64,000 bases of DNA from the NCBI RefSeq assembly GCF_000016545.1, contig NC_009437.1, forward strand, positions 971,501-1,035,500, in the 5' to 3' direction. The notes under the pieces are model-generated. The model was not told the origin of the DNA. It saw only the letters and a program-made list of their open reading frames with translations, and ran no database searches. Of the stretch, positions 27,686 through 36,503 are shown piece by piece. Position numbers and translations under genes: made by a program. Numbering within the stretch: the stretch's first letter is position 1; each line of letters starts with the position of its first letter. This stretch comes from Caldicellulosiruptor saccharolyticus DSM 8903. Its GTDB lineage: Bacteria > Bacillota > Thermoanaerobacteria > Caldicellulosiruptorales > Caldicellulosiruptoraceae.

Positions 27686-29242
27686 TTGTTTTACTGTCCT
27701 AAGTGTGGTGCTACAATTGAAAAGGGGCAGAAAGTATGTACTCAATGTGGAGAGAGCTTAGAGGCAAAGACATCGAATAATTTGCAAAGAACAAAGAGAG
27801 AGTTCTTCTTAGAAAAATACTTTGATGACCAAACAAAAGAATTTAGGGTACCAAGCATAAAATTGAAATTTGACAGAAAACTTTTGCCTTGGCTTTACGG
27901 AATTATAGGTTTCTTGGTGTTCTTAATATTGTTTGTAGCAGTTGGAAAGTCAATATATTCTCCCCAAAGGGTTGTGAATGAATTCAAGGAAGCTGTTAAA
28001 AATAAAGACACAAAAATGCTTTCCCAAATTATTGTTCATGAAACAGGTGAACAAATTTCACAAGATAATCTAAAAGCTTTCTTAGAGTTGTGTCAGACAA
28101 AGCCTGAATACATAAACGAGGTTTACAAAGCATTAGATGAAGCAATTCAATCAATTTCAAATTCATCTTCAGATAAAAAGAATGAATCTCTAACCGATAT
28201 TTTATCTAATCTTTTCTCAGCTCACGATTATTCTAACGATTTTCTTTTAAAACCTGCAGGCAAAGGCTTGATTTTCTTCACAAAGTATAAGATTGCAGCA
28301 AAAAATTACTTTTTAAAGGTGAAGTGTGATACAAAGGATGCAAAAATATTCTTAAATGGCAAAAACATTACTTCAGTTTCAGATCCGTCGCAGGAGATTT
28401 CAATAGGCCCATTGATTGCCGGTATATACAAGATTGAAGCAAAATACAAAGGACCATATTGTACATTAGAGGAGTCTGAGGAAGAAAAACTCTACAGTAC
28501 AGAATTTAGTAACTACAACCAATACTCTGTTGAACTTTATCTTAATCCTCGCTACGTAGAGGTAGAGTCAGATTTTGAGGATGCTGAGATAATTTTGAAT
28601 GGTAAGCCAACCGGTGTTTTGGTAAAAGATGCTTCTGAATTTGGACCTGTAAGTGACGAAAGTGAGTTTAGTGCAAAAATAAAACTTCCATGGGGTGAGG
28701 CAAGAACAACTTCTGTAAAACTTGGCAACTGGTCAAATAGCATTACAATTCCAAATACACTTTCAAACGATGATACTAATAATTCAACATTTGAAAAGGT
28801 TGCTTCTGTTATAAATGATTTTGAAAAGTCTTACAGAACTGCTATGACAGCTCAGGATCCAAATAAGTTTTTGAACATTTCTGATGAATTAAAACAGACA
28901 TTTTCAAGTAGAATTCAAGAACTAAAAGATTATAAACAAAAATTTACAGGTAAAGTCACAAAAACAGAGTTTAATTTTGGAACATTACAATTGTTTAAAG
29001 ATGAAGAGGAAAAAATAACATTAAAAGTTACTGCGAAGATTTATTACAAAGATACAGTATATTCCCAAGACGAGTCTTCACCACAAGATATTCCTGAAAA
29101 AGTAACTACACAGGTTTACACTCTTGTATGGGATGAGAATGCAAAGAATTTTGTTATTGTTAAAATAGAAGCTCCATGGTTTTATGACTGGCCAAAAGAT
29201 GGCAAGATTAAAGAATACAAATTAGATGAAGGGAGTGTGTGA
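27686..29242 (+). CDS. zinc-ribbon membrane protein, TcaA-like
   Basis: A 518-residue protein with an N-terminal zinc ribbon (Cys4, Cys7, Cys18, Cys21), a linker, one membrane segment (about 67-88) and a long outside part. The outside part has the layout of TcaA/YvbJ: 'SPQRVVNEFKEAVKNKDTKML', two repeated small beta domains around 'VKCDTKDAKIFLNGKNI' and 'VESDFEDAEIILNGKPTG', and an NTF2-like C-terminal domain. TcaA is linked to cell-wall stress and glycopeptide response in staphylococci; that role here is not shown. The start is TTG at 27686 after GGGAGGGG. It overlaps the next zinc-ribbon gene by 4 nt. Three Spo0A-type boxes precede it. Confidence 0.75.
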   Translation: MFYCPKCGATIEKGQKVCTQCGESLEAKTSNNLQRTKREFFLEKYFDDQTKEFRVPSIKLKFDRKLLPWLYGIIGFLVFLILFVAVGKSIYSPQRVVNEFKEAVKNKDTKMLSQIIVHETGEQISQDNLKAFLELCQTKPEYINEVYKALDEAIQSISNSSSDKKNESLTDILSNLFSAHDYSNDFLLKPAGKGLIFFTKYKIAAKNYFLKVKCDTKDAKIFLNGKNITSVSDPSQEISIGPLIAGIYKIEAKYKGPYCTLEESEEEKLYSTEFSNYNQYSVELYLNPRYVEVESDFEDAEIILNGKPTGVLVKDASEFGPVSDESEFSAKIKLPWGEARTTSVKLGNWSNSITIPNTLSNDDTNNSTFEKVASVINDFEKSYRTAMTAQDPNKFLNISDELKQTFSSRIQELKDYKQKFTGKVTKTEFNFGTLQLFKDEEEKITLKVTAKIYYKDTVYSQDESSPQDIPEKVTTQVYTLVWDENAKNFVIVKIEAPWFYDWPKDGKIKEYKLDEGSV

Positions 29243-30384
29243 TTGAAATGACAAATTGTCCATATTGTGGTAGAGAACTTCAGGAAGGTGAGAATTGCAC
29301 TTGCGAAACAGCTCAGGCAATGATAAGTCAAACAACTGGCAATAAAGACTCAAGTAGTGAAGTGTTGAATGAGAAGCAAAATAATGAGAATAAGAATGTT
29401 AATGAAGAAATTGGAAATAAAAATAATGAGCAGACACAAAACATCAGTGAGAAAGAGAGAAAGAATATAGCTATTGCATCAACCTTTAATGATGTAATTA
29501 ATTCAACAGTTAGATATTGTTATCTTACTGTAAAGTTTGCGTTGGCATTTTTGAAAAATCCATTTGTTTTTATTTCAAAGGTTATACAGAACAATGACTG
29601 CAAAGTAGGTATTTTGTTTGCTATTCTTACCTCTATATTTGTTTCTATTCAAAATCTTGTTTTGGCAGGAAGAGGTATAAAGTTAATTGAAGATTTTATC
29701 GGAATATCAGGGCTTTTGTCCTCTTATTCATCCTTTAAGACCTTTTTGTACAACTTCATAATTTTGTTTCTTTTGTATCTTCTATATTGCGGTACTATCA
29801 AGTTAGCGTTTATGATAATTAAAGAAAGTGTAGATTTTAAGGCTATATTAGGGGCGGTTGGAGTAAGCCTTATACCAATTGTATGGGTAGTATTGTTAAA
29901 TCTGTTATTGCAGTTTATTGCTATATGGCTTGTAATTTTAATAGGTATTTTTGGTATTATCACAAATACAATTCTTAACTTTTGGTCAATTAGGACTTTA
30001 TCACAAAATAAAGATACTACAGCGCTTTACATCACTGCGACAACGTATATCGTATGTATTATTGTTGTGGCAATAGTCATGTTTGCTTTAGCTAATGGAA
30101 TGGTAGGCTCAGGAGGAGTTAGTACGACAAGTTTTAGTTCAAATAGCATTATTGGTACCTGGTCAGATGATAAAGATACTATCACATTTTATTCAGATGG
30201 TACATTTAAGGCCAATTATTATTGGATAGGTGGAAATTGGGAAATAGATGGTAACAAATTGTATCTTACAGGTTTTCTTACTGGTAAAGAAGGATATTAT
30301 TACAAAATTGAAGGCGATAGATTGATATTGGAGCCTATTCCTGGTTCAGGTAGAGGGAAGTATGAATTTTACAGGGTTAAATAA
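29239..30384 (+). CDS. zinc-ribbon multi-pass membrane protein with a C-terminal beta domain
   Basis: A 381-residue protein. The N-terminus has CPYC and then CTC, so the second pair is CxC instead of the usual CxxC of a zinc ribbon. A polar Asn- and Lys-rich linker (about 30-75) leads to about five membrane segments between residues 90 and 295 in a Yip1-like arrangement. The last 70 residues ('IIGTWSDDKDTITFYSDGTFKANY' region) form a small lipocalin-like beta domain seen in other secreted Firmicute proteins. GTG 29239 overlaps the previous stop; ATG 29248 has better spacing from GGGAG, so the start is uncertain by 9 nt. Function is unknown; coupling suggests it works with the TcaA-like protein. 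Confidence 0.65.
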   Translation: MIEMTNCPYCGRELQEGENCTCETAQAMISQTTGNKDSSSEVLNEKQNNENKNVNEEIGNKNNEQTQNISEKERKNIAIASTFNDVINSTVRYCYLTVKFALAFLKNPFVFISKVIQNNDCKVGILFAILTSIFVSIQNLVLAGRGIKLIEDFIGISGLLSSYSSFKTFLYNFIILFLLYLLYCGTIKLAFMIIKESVDFKAILGAVGVSLIPIVWVVLLNLLLQFIAIWLVILIGIFGIITNTILNFWSIRTLSQNKDTTALYITATTYIVCIIVVAIVMFALANGMVGSGGVSTTSFSSNSIIGTWSDDKDTITFYSDGTFKANYYWIGGNWEIDGNKLYLTGFLTGKEGYYYKIEGDRLILEPIPGSGRGKYEFYRVK

Positions 30385-30451
30385 AATAGAGAATAATAGA
30401 AAAATAATTGTAATTAAAATATGATTAAAAACGAATAGGAGGTGAAATGTG

Positions 30452-31714
30452 ATGCAAAGTGTAAGGAAGATTTTTGTTATTAAGATAGCAGTTATAATCC
30501 TTTTATTTTTGTTGCTTGTTGGTTGTTCAGTGTTCAAAAGAGATAAAAGTACTGAAAGTTCTTTCAACCAAAATACTACCCAGGTTGTTTATAAGACAGA
30601 GTACGATGAATCTTTGCTTAAAAATAATATTCCTGAACAGAAGATAGAAAAATTTATTGAAGTAAATAAAAAGAAAATTGAGAAAAGTTCAGATAGTAAA
30701 ATAATTAGAATTGAATATCCTTATATTGTAAAACATACTTTTTCGCAAATAGTGGTTGAGAAAGTTAACAATACAATTGAGAATTTTGTAAAAAGGGAAC
30801 TGGATGAAATAGAAAAAGATAAAAGCTTTACTATTTTGGGAATTAGTTATGATTATCATTTTTTAAAATCAAAAAATATTTTTTCTGTAATATTTTTTAT
30901 TGATGGTGGAGGAACTGGAGGGTATTATGAATCAAAGACATTCAATTTTGATCTTGATAATGGTAAATTGATACCCAGAGAGGACATTATAGATAATAAT
31001 ACCTTAAGAAAAATTAGGAATTATATTACTTTTCTTTCAGCAACATGCAGCGATATTGAATTGAGAACTCCAAAGTATCGAGAGAGTCTTTCTCAAGCAA
31101 CTGAAAATACGGATATTCAGATAGATGATAAAATACTTTTAAGGGATGAGGGGATAGAAACATATTTTTCTTCTTTTGATATTGATCCCAATGGAAAAAA
31201 CTATGCTACCTTTTTTATGTCATTCAGTGAATTAAATAAAGAAAGAATAGAAAGAATAGTTATAAATTCTTCGGACAAACTTGAAAAACTTTTAAATGTA
31301 CGACTTAAAGATATTCGAGCAAATTTTGGACTATGTGATAGAACTTATGAATGGGAGGGCGGAATCTTTTACGATGTAGGGGCTTTAGCATGGACTTTTA
31401 ATGCAGATGAAGGAAATTATAAAGATTCGGACGACAAAATACCTAATGCTTTAGTTGCGGGCAGGGGAGCAAACCTTTTTGGTATTGAGATAATGGAAAC
31501 AACCCCAGACCAAGCGTACAAGATTTTAAAAAATGGCAAGTATAAGGAAATAAAAGAGGTAAGTAGAGGACCATCACCGGAATCGGAGGAAGTCATTTCT
31601 TGTGATTTAAAAAACGGAATTACTATTTACTTTGAAGTTGGACGAGAACAAAGTAATTTATCCCAACCAAAAGTAGTTGATGCAATTATCAAATGGAGTG
31701 ACCAGAGAAATTAA
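30452..31714 (+). CDS. lipoprotein with DUF3298-like C-terminal domain
   Basis: A 420-residue putative lipoprotein. A basic start, a hydrophobic stretch and the lipobox LLVGC put the lipidated cysteine near residue 25. Residues about 90-270 resemble the DUF4163/DUF3298 pair found in anti-sigma factor RsiV-like proteins: 'YPYIVKHTFSQIVVEKVNNTIENFVKREL', then 'GTGGYYESKTFNFDLDNGKLI'. The C-terminal 110 residues are not recognised. ATG 30452 is used because AGGAGGTG lies 7 nt before it. It probably belongs with the neighbouring envelope genes. lgt, which would lipidate it, is at 59741. Confidence 0.65.
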   Translation: MQSVRKIFVIKIAVIILLFLLLVGCSVFKRDKSTESSFNQNTTQVVYKTEYDESLLKNNIPEQKIEKFIEVNKKKIEKSSDSKIIRIEYPYIVKHTFSQIVVEKVNNTIENFVKRELDEIEKDKSFTILGISYDYHFLKSKNIFSVIFFIDGGGTGGYYESKTFNFDLDNGKLIPREDIIDNNTLRKIRNYITFLSATCSDIELRTPKYRESLSQATENTDIQIDDKILLRDEGIETYFSSFDIDPNGKNYATFFMSFSELNKERIERIVINSSDKLEKLLNVRLKDIRANFGLCDRTYEWEGGIFYDVGALAWTFNADEGNYKDSDDKIPNALVAGRGANLFGIEIMETTPDQAYKILKNGKYKEIKEVSRGPSPESEEVISCDLKNGITIYFEVGREQSNLSQPKVVDAIIKWSDQRN

Positions 31715-31770
31715 AAGATAATTTAATGGGTGGTAAATCTGTTGATTACACGTGCAAAAGAAAAGGATGG

Positions 31771-33969
31771 ATGAGTATGATTAGTAATGCTAGAAAAAAT
31801 TTAAAAGTAAGAAAAAAAGAAAAAATAAAATATATCTTATTTCTATTTTTGGTGAGTATGATATTGATAACATTGAGCACTTTCTATATAAAAGCATCAA
31901 ATGATATGGGAAAGAAAATAGTATATGTTGATACGGGCGGTAATCAAAACCTTGCTATAACAGAAAATGGAGAACTTTACGAATGGGAGTTAGGTGGAAC
32001 TTTAGAATCTCGATATTTGCCTACAAAAGTAATGGAACATGTTAAGATTGCAAAAGCCGGATGGGCACATGTATTAGCAATAGACCAGAGTGGGAATTTA
32101 TATTGTTGGGGTAATAACGAGTATGGACAATTAGGAGATGGGACAAAAGAGAGCAAAACTACTCCTGTAAAAATTTTGGGAAATGTAGTTGCAATAGCTG
32201 CTGGTAATTATCATAGCTTGGCAGTTACAAAAAATGGAGATTTATATGCATGGGGACTCAACGATCGCGGACAGTTAGGAAATGGGACAAGAGTTGACTG
32301 TAACAAACCTATTAAGATTATGACAAATGTTAAAGATGTAGCAGCTGGATGGTATACAAGTTTTGCTATTACCAAAAATGGTGATTTATATGGATGGGGT
32401 GCAAATGAGGTTGGACAGTTGGGTGATGGCAGTAAAATAGATAAAATTAAACCAGTAAAAATAATGAGTGGGGTTCAAAGTGTTTCTGCAGGAAGTAATC
32501 ATGTTTTGGCATTAACCAAGAAAGGTGAGTTATATGCGTGGGGCTACAACAATGATAGTGAGTTAGGATTTGATCCGGGATGGGGTAAAAATTTCAGTGA
32601 AAAACCGGTAAGAGTAAATTTTAAAGACATAAAAGGTATTTCATATATTTACGCAGGTGAATCTTACAGTTTGTTAATTGATAAAAACGGGGTATTATGG
32701 GGATTGGGACGAGGTTATACTGATACTATCGTAATCAAAAATAAGTTTCGCCAATCTAATAATGGTAAACTCATGGAATTTAAGCCTGTTAAGATAATGT
32801 CAAATGTTATGTTGGCATCTGGTAAATTAGCAGTGACGAAAGATAAAAAGTTATACATTTTTTGCAATAACACTGGACCATTTATCTTTGGTGCGCCAGA
32901 AAGAGTAGATAGGCCTGTTTTAATCATGAAAAATGTTTCTTTATGTAGTGCGGGTGCTGACCATTCTCTTGCTTTAACTAAGGATGGAAAATTATATGGA
33001 TGGGGCAATAATTCATATAATCAGTTAGGGAACGGAACCAAAAATCCCTTATGTAGGCCCACAAAAATAGATATTAATGTTGGGGAAATTATAGGAATTT
33101 TAGCAGGAACTCAACGTAGTTTTTTGATTAATAAAAAAGGTGAACTTTTTGGGTGGGGAAGTAATATAAACAATACTATTGACTTTAGCAACAATAAAAT
33201 AATTTCAAAACCTAAAATGGTATTAAAAGAAATTAGACAAGTAGATACTAATCAAAATGAAACATTTGTTGTAACAAAAAATGGTAAAATGTATGCGTTA
33301 ATTTTTGTTGTTCAAGCAGAACGAGATACTCTTAAATGGCAAATTATCAAAGAAAACAGACAAAAAATGTATAACATAACAAACAATGTAGACAAAATTA
33401 GTGCAGGGTATCAGACTCTAATCTTGAAAAAGGACGGGACCTTATATGCATTGAAAGGTAAAACTTCATGGAAAGGAAGCCATACGCAAATCGAATCATA
33501 TGTGATTGAGAAAGTATTGAATAATGTGGTATCAATGGCAAGCGGTTATGACCATTGCTTGGCTGTTACAAAAGATGGAAGTTTATATGCCTGGGGCAGT
33601 GATCCAGCTCATGGGGAAATAGGCAATGGAATAGCAATACCCAATCTTCGAATAGATAAGCCTGTAAAAGTAATGGATAATGTAAAAATGGTAGCTGCAG
33701 GTGCAAATAGAAGCTTTGCATTAACAAAAAATGGAGAAGTTTATGCATGGGGATTTAATTTGGGAACACTTGGAACTGACACAGATTCATGGTATGAACC
33801 CAGACCTGTGAAAGTGTTTGAAGGAGCTGTATGGATATCTTGTAAAGGAGGACATGTATTGGCATTGACAAGAGAAGGGGATTTATATGGTTGGGGAGAT
33901 AATAGTTTAGGTCAAGTAGGAATTGGTGGTATTATTATCTTTAAGCCAACACAGGTAATAATACGGTAA
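31771..33969 (+). CDS. secreted or membrane-anchored RCC1-repeat protein
   Basis: A 732-residue protein with a basic N-terminus, one hydrophobic segment (about 20-42, uncleaved anchor or signal) and a dozen or more RCC1-type repeats of about 50 residues. The repeats carry the typical YAWGxNxxGQLGxG core (for example YCWGNNEYGQLGDG, YGWGANEVGQLGDG, YGWGNNSYNQLGNG); those in the middle (about 300-530) are degenerate. Two seven-bladed propellers are a reasonable fold. The start is ATG 31771 or 31777, after AAGGATGG; a longer frame from 31726 adds an unlikely cysteine-containing tail. Bacterial RCC1 proteins are mostly uncharacterised. Confidence 0.75.
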   Translation: MSMISNARKNLKVRKKEKIKYILFLFLVSMILITLSTFYIKASNDMGKKIVYVDTGGNQNLAITENGELYEWELGGTLESRYLPTKVMEHVKIAKAGWAHVLAIDQSGNLYCWGNNEYGQLGDGTKESKTTPVKILGNVVAIAAGNYHSLAVTKNGDLYAWGLNDRGQLGNGTRVDCNKPIKIMTNVKDVAAGWYTSFAITKNGDLYGWGANEVGQLGDGSKIDKIKPVKIMSGVQSVSAGSNHVLALTKKGELYAWGYNNDSELGFDPGWGKNFSEKPVRVNFKDIKGISYIYAGESYSLLIDKNGVLWGLGRGYTDTIVIKNKFRQSNNGKLMEFKPVKIMSNVMLASGKLAVTKDKKLYIFCNNTGPFIFGAPERVDRPVLIMKNVSLCSAGADHSLALTKDGKLYGWGNNSYNQLGNGTKNPLCRPTKIDINVGEIIGILAGTQRSFLINKKGELFGWGSNINNTIDFSNNKIISKPKMVLKEIRQVDTNQNETFVVTKNGKMYALIFVVQAERDTLKWQIIKENRQKMYNITNNVDKISAGYQTLILKKDGTLYALKGKTSWKGSHTQIESYVIEKVLNNVVSMASGYDHCLAVTKDGSLYAWGSDPAHGEIGNGIAIPNLRIDKPVKVMDNVKMVAAGANRSFALTKNGEVYAWGFNLGTLGTDTDSWYEPRPVKVFEGAVWISCKGGHVLALTREGDLYGWGDNSLGQVGIGGIIIFKPTQVIIR

Positions 33970-34124
33970 ATAATCAATTGTGAAATGTTTATAAGTACTA
34001 ATTTTTAAGTTAAATAATGCTGATAGCAAATCATAAATGTCTATTTTTAATAAACATATCAGAAATCTATTGTATTTTGTAATTTGCAGAGAAAGACAAA
34101 TAGTAAAATGTGAAGGGAGGGACG

Positions 34125-35228
34125 ATGATGTGCAGAAGAATAAAAGGAAGGGGTAGATTTAAAATATTAATTTTCCTTTTATTGATAATAATTTATTTTG
34201 TCGGTAAAGTTAGTTACATTGGCCATGCCCAGAATACTCAGAATATAAGTAAATATGATAGTGTTTTGAGGCAAACAATTGTAAAATGTTTTGAATCAAA
34301 CATACCGTTTGGGGCAGAAATAACTGTTTCTGTTACTAATAAAAATTCAAAGTTAAGGGAGAATGTATATTGCAAGGTTTATGTTGATAAGATAAACAAT
34401 AAATACTTCTATGAGGAAAGAATTAAAGATAAGTATTCATGTTTGTTAATAACAGGAGATACAATTTATTTTAAGAACAACATTTATTACAAAAACAAAA
34501 GTAATTCTTTCTACTATTATATGCCTATTAAAAAATTAAAGGAGCTAACAAATTCGGACTTCGTAATTAATGTTTTAACGTTAAAAAGTAGAAAAGACTT
34601 CAACCAGGATCTTAAAAATGCTATTCTAAGTGAAAAAGCAAAGTTTTTCGACCAAATAGTGGTTGTTGGAGGGAAAAAATTAAAGACAAAAAATGCATTA
34701 ATTACTGTTTCTCAAAGTAAAATGGAAGCATGCACCAAAAAATTCTTGAAAGAAAATATTAAAAAGTTATTTAGCGTAGCAAATATATTTGGAAGATTAG
34801 TAGGAGATAGTGTAAATGAAGTATTGGGAGATAAAGGAGATGTGACTGGGAGTCTGGATGTTGTAACTGATCTCTTAGATCTTGTAAGTGATGATTTGCT
34901 TGAAATGATACCTATAAATCCTGTTAAATATAACTTTTATATTGATGAAAATGACTATAAAACTAAGAAAATAATTATTACTTACAATGGTAATTTTACA
35001 ACATTGCAAATAACCCTTGATAACATCAAATTTGGGAAAGATGTTTTATTCCCTAACCCTCCAAAAGAAGCTTTTAAAAAAGCCGAAAAAATTTCCTTTA
35101 AAAGTTACCTCAATCCAATTGGGTTTAATATTGGCTATTGGGATGGTGCAATTCCAGTTTATAATTACTTAATTGTGAATCAAATGCTTGCAGAATTAGA
35201 CATGAATGGAAGTAATTTTGGATACTAA
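34125..35228 (+). CDS. secreted protein of unknown function
   Basis: A 367-residue protein with a basic start and a hydrophobic segment (about 14-30) ending near GHAQ, a likely signal peptide. The mature part is rich in Lys, Tyr and Asn and reads like a LolA/outer-envelope-type beta structure ('VYCKVYVDKINNKYFYEERIKDKY', 'DTIYFKNNIYYKNKS'), with a later 'YNFYIDENDYKTKKIIITYNGNF'. I do not recognise the family with confidence. The ATG at 34125 (or 34128) is used because GAAGGGAGGG precedes it. A sensor or sorting role is not supported; only export is. Confidence 0.55.
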   Translation: MMCRRIKGRGRFKILIFLLLIIIYFVGKVSYIGHAQNTQNISKYDSVLRQTIVKCFESNIPFGAEITVSVTNKNSKLRENVYCKVYVDKINNKYFYEERIKDKYSCLLITGDTIYFKNNIYYKNKSNSFYYYMPIKKLKELTNSDFVINVLTLKSRKDFNQDLKNAILSEKAKFFDQIVVVGGKKLKTKNALITVSQSKMEACTKKFLKENIKKLFSVANIFGRLVGDSVNEVLGDKGDVTGSLDVVTDLLDLVSDDLLEMIPINPVKYNFYIDENDYKTKKIIITYNGNFTTLQITLDNIKFGKDVLFPNPPKEAFKKAEKISFKSYLNPIGFNIGYWDGAIPVYNYLIVNQMLAELDMNGSNFGY

Positions 35229-35751
35229 AATAACAATCAACTTGAATTAATAAGAATTATTAACGATTCTTAAAAAAGACAATATACAATCCTATACTCT
35301 CTTAATAAACTTTTTTTAAGGCCTGAAGGTAACCAAATAATATCAAATGAACAATTATGAGATAATAAGAATAAAAAAAGAAAGTTGTAAGCGATAGACT
35401 TTTTAAGTTTGTGAAACTTTTTGACAGTAAGTTTGAAACAATTTAAGGTTTAATGTGATGAACGAGAACAAAAAGCAAGAGAAAAGATGTAGCAGGCAAA
35501 AGAAAATCAGAGAACAAAGAAATATGGTCAAATGTTAGGAAGGTAATCAGAACCGATGTACGATTTAGGGTAAGAAATAGTTTGCCTAATGATAATTTGT
35601 TTTTTGTAGAGGTTTTGGGAATTGTTGAGAGTTTCAATCGAGTTGAGAGTGATTGAGTAAATTTAGCATTATCTTTAGCGGAATTTTGGCGCGTGGTTAG
35701 TTGAATACTTTTACAAAAGACAAAAAATTAAGAAATAGAGGGGGTATTACT
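35229..35751 (+). other. intergenic stretch with an unexplained open frame
   Basis: About 520 bases without a convincing gene. A plus-strand frame is open from 35462 to 35656 (64 codons), preceded at once by TGA TGA and without a start codon or ribosome site; it may be the remains of a gene. Codon use is rich in Lys, Arg and Asn. No inverted repeats or transposase motifs are seen. Confidence 0.35.
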
Positions 35752-36228
35752 ATGTTGGACTTATTGCAAAGGACAATAATTGAAGGAAGGTTGTCTTGCT
35801 ATGTGAAGAAAACTAAGGAGTTTAATCCATATGAAAAATCAGATGTTTACGATTGGGAGTTTAAAAAGGAGATAAACCGATACATTTTTAAAGATTCTTA
35901 TCGTGGATTTAATCCCTATGCAGGGGTTGAAATAATAATTGAGAAAGACAGTAATAAAGTAGTATGGATATGTGATTATGTTGGTTATGTTTTGGATAAA
36001 TGTCCAATTGGTGCAAATCAAGTATATGATTTTTTAAAAGAAGCTAGGGCTAAGCATTTAGTGGAATGCAAGGATAATCTATTTAAGGATTTTACATACG
36101 AAAAAGAATTATTAAAATATAAATCGATATTTGAACTTAAAGCAACGGGAGTATTGGAAAAAACTGATATTTATTATGATAAAGAATTAATTGCCCAACA
36201 CATTGCATCTGGAATTGTGAAAATATGA
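35752..36228 (+). CDS. DUF5680-like domain protein
   Basis: A 158-residue soluble protein. The central pattern 'YIFKDSYRGFNPYAGVEIIIEKDSNKVVWICDYVGYV' matches the DUF5680 theme (aromatic-glycine strands around a W-x-x-x-Y-x-G), a small domain of unknown function found alone or beside XRE regulators. ATG 35752 is chosen because GAGGGGGT lies 8 nt before it; a TTG at 35701 has no site. It stands alone between a gene-poor stretch and the typA region. Confidence 0.6.
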   Translation: MLDLLQRTIIEGRLSCYVKKTKEFNPYEKSDVYDWEFKKEINRYIFKDSYRGFNPYAGVEIIIEKDSNKVVWICDYVGYVLDKCPIGANQVYDFLKEARAKHLVECKDNLFKDFTYEKELLKYKSIFELKATGVLEKTDIYYDKELIAQHIASGIVKI

Positions 36229-36375
36229 GGATGGATTTTTATGAAAATAAAGATTGTTAAATAGAAGATATAGTTATTGAAGGTAAAAATAGTTATATAA
36301 GAGATAAAAAAATATCCCCCTTGTCATAAAATATTATAGTGCAAAAACATAACAACCACAAGTTATGCATATTAA

Positions 36376-36406
36376 GAGCAGGGGTTACTCACTCCCCTGC
36401 TTTTGA
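36376..36406 (+). terminator. rho-independent terminator upstream of typA
   Basis: The stem GCAGGGG / CCCCTGC (36378-36384 with 36394-36400) is followed by TTTT. Confidence 0.75.
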
Positions 36407-36426
36407 TTTGTCAGGTTATTTAGTTA

Positions 36427-36455
36427 TTGACTTTTTACTTACACATATTTAAAAT
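36427..36455 (+). promoter_or_regulatory. probable typA promoter
   Basis: TTGACT (36427-36432), 17-bp spacer, TAAAAT (36450-36455). Confidence 0.5.
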
Positions 36456-36503
36456 AGAAAGCTATCTTCAAACTTTTAAAAGGAGGCAGCCAAAGGTCTG
36501 AAA

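Noticed and set aside
31726..31770. Longer N-terminus of the RCC1 protein
   Set aside because: It adds 15 unlikely residues with no ribosome site; AAGGATGG lies before ATG 31771/31777.
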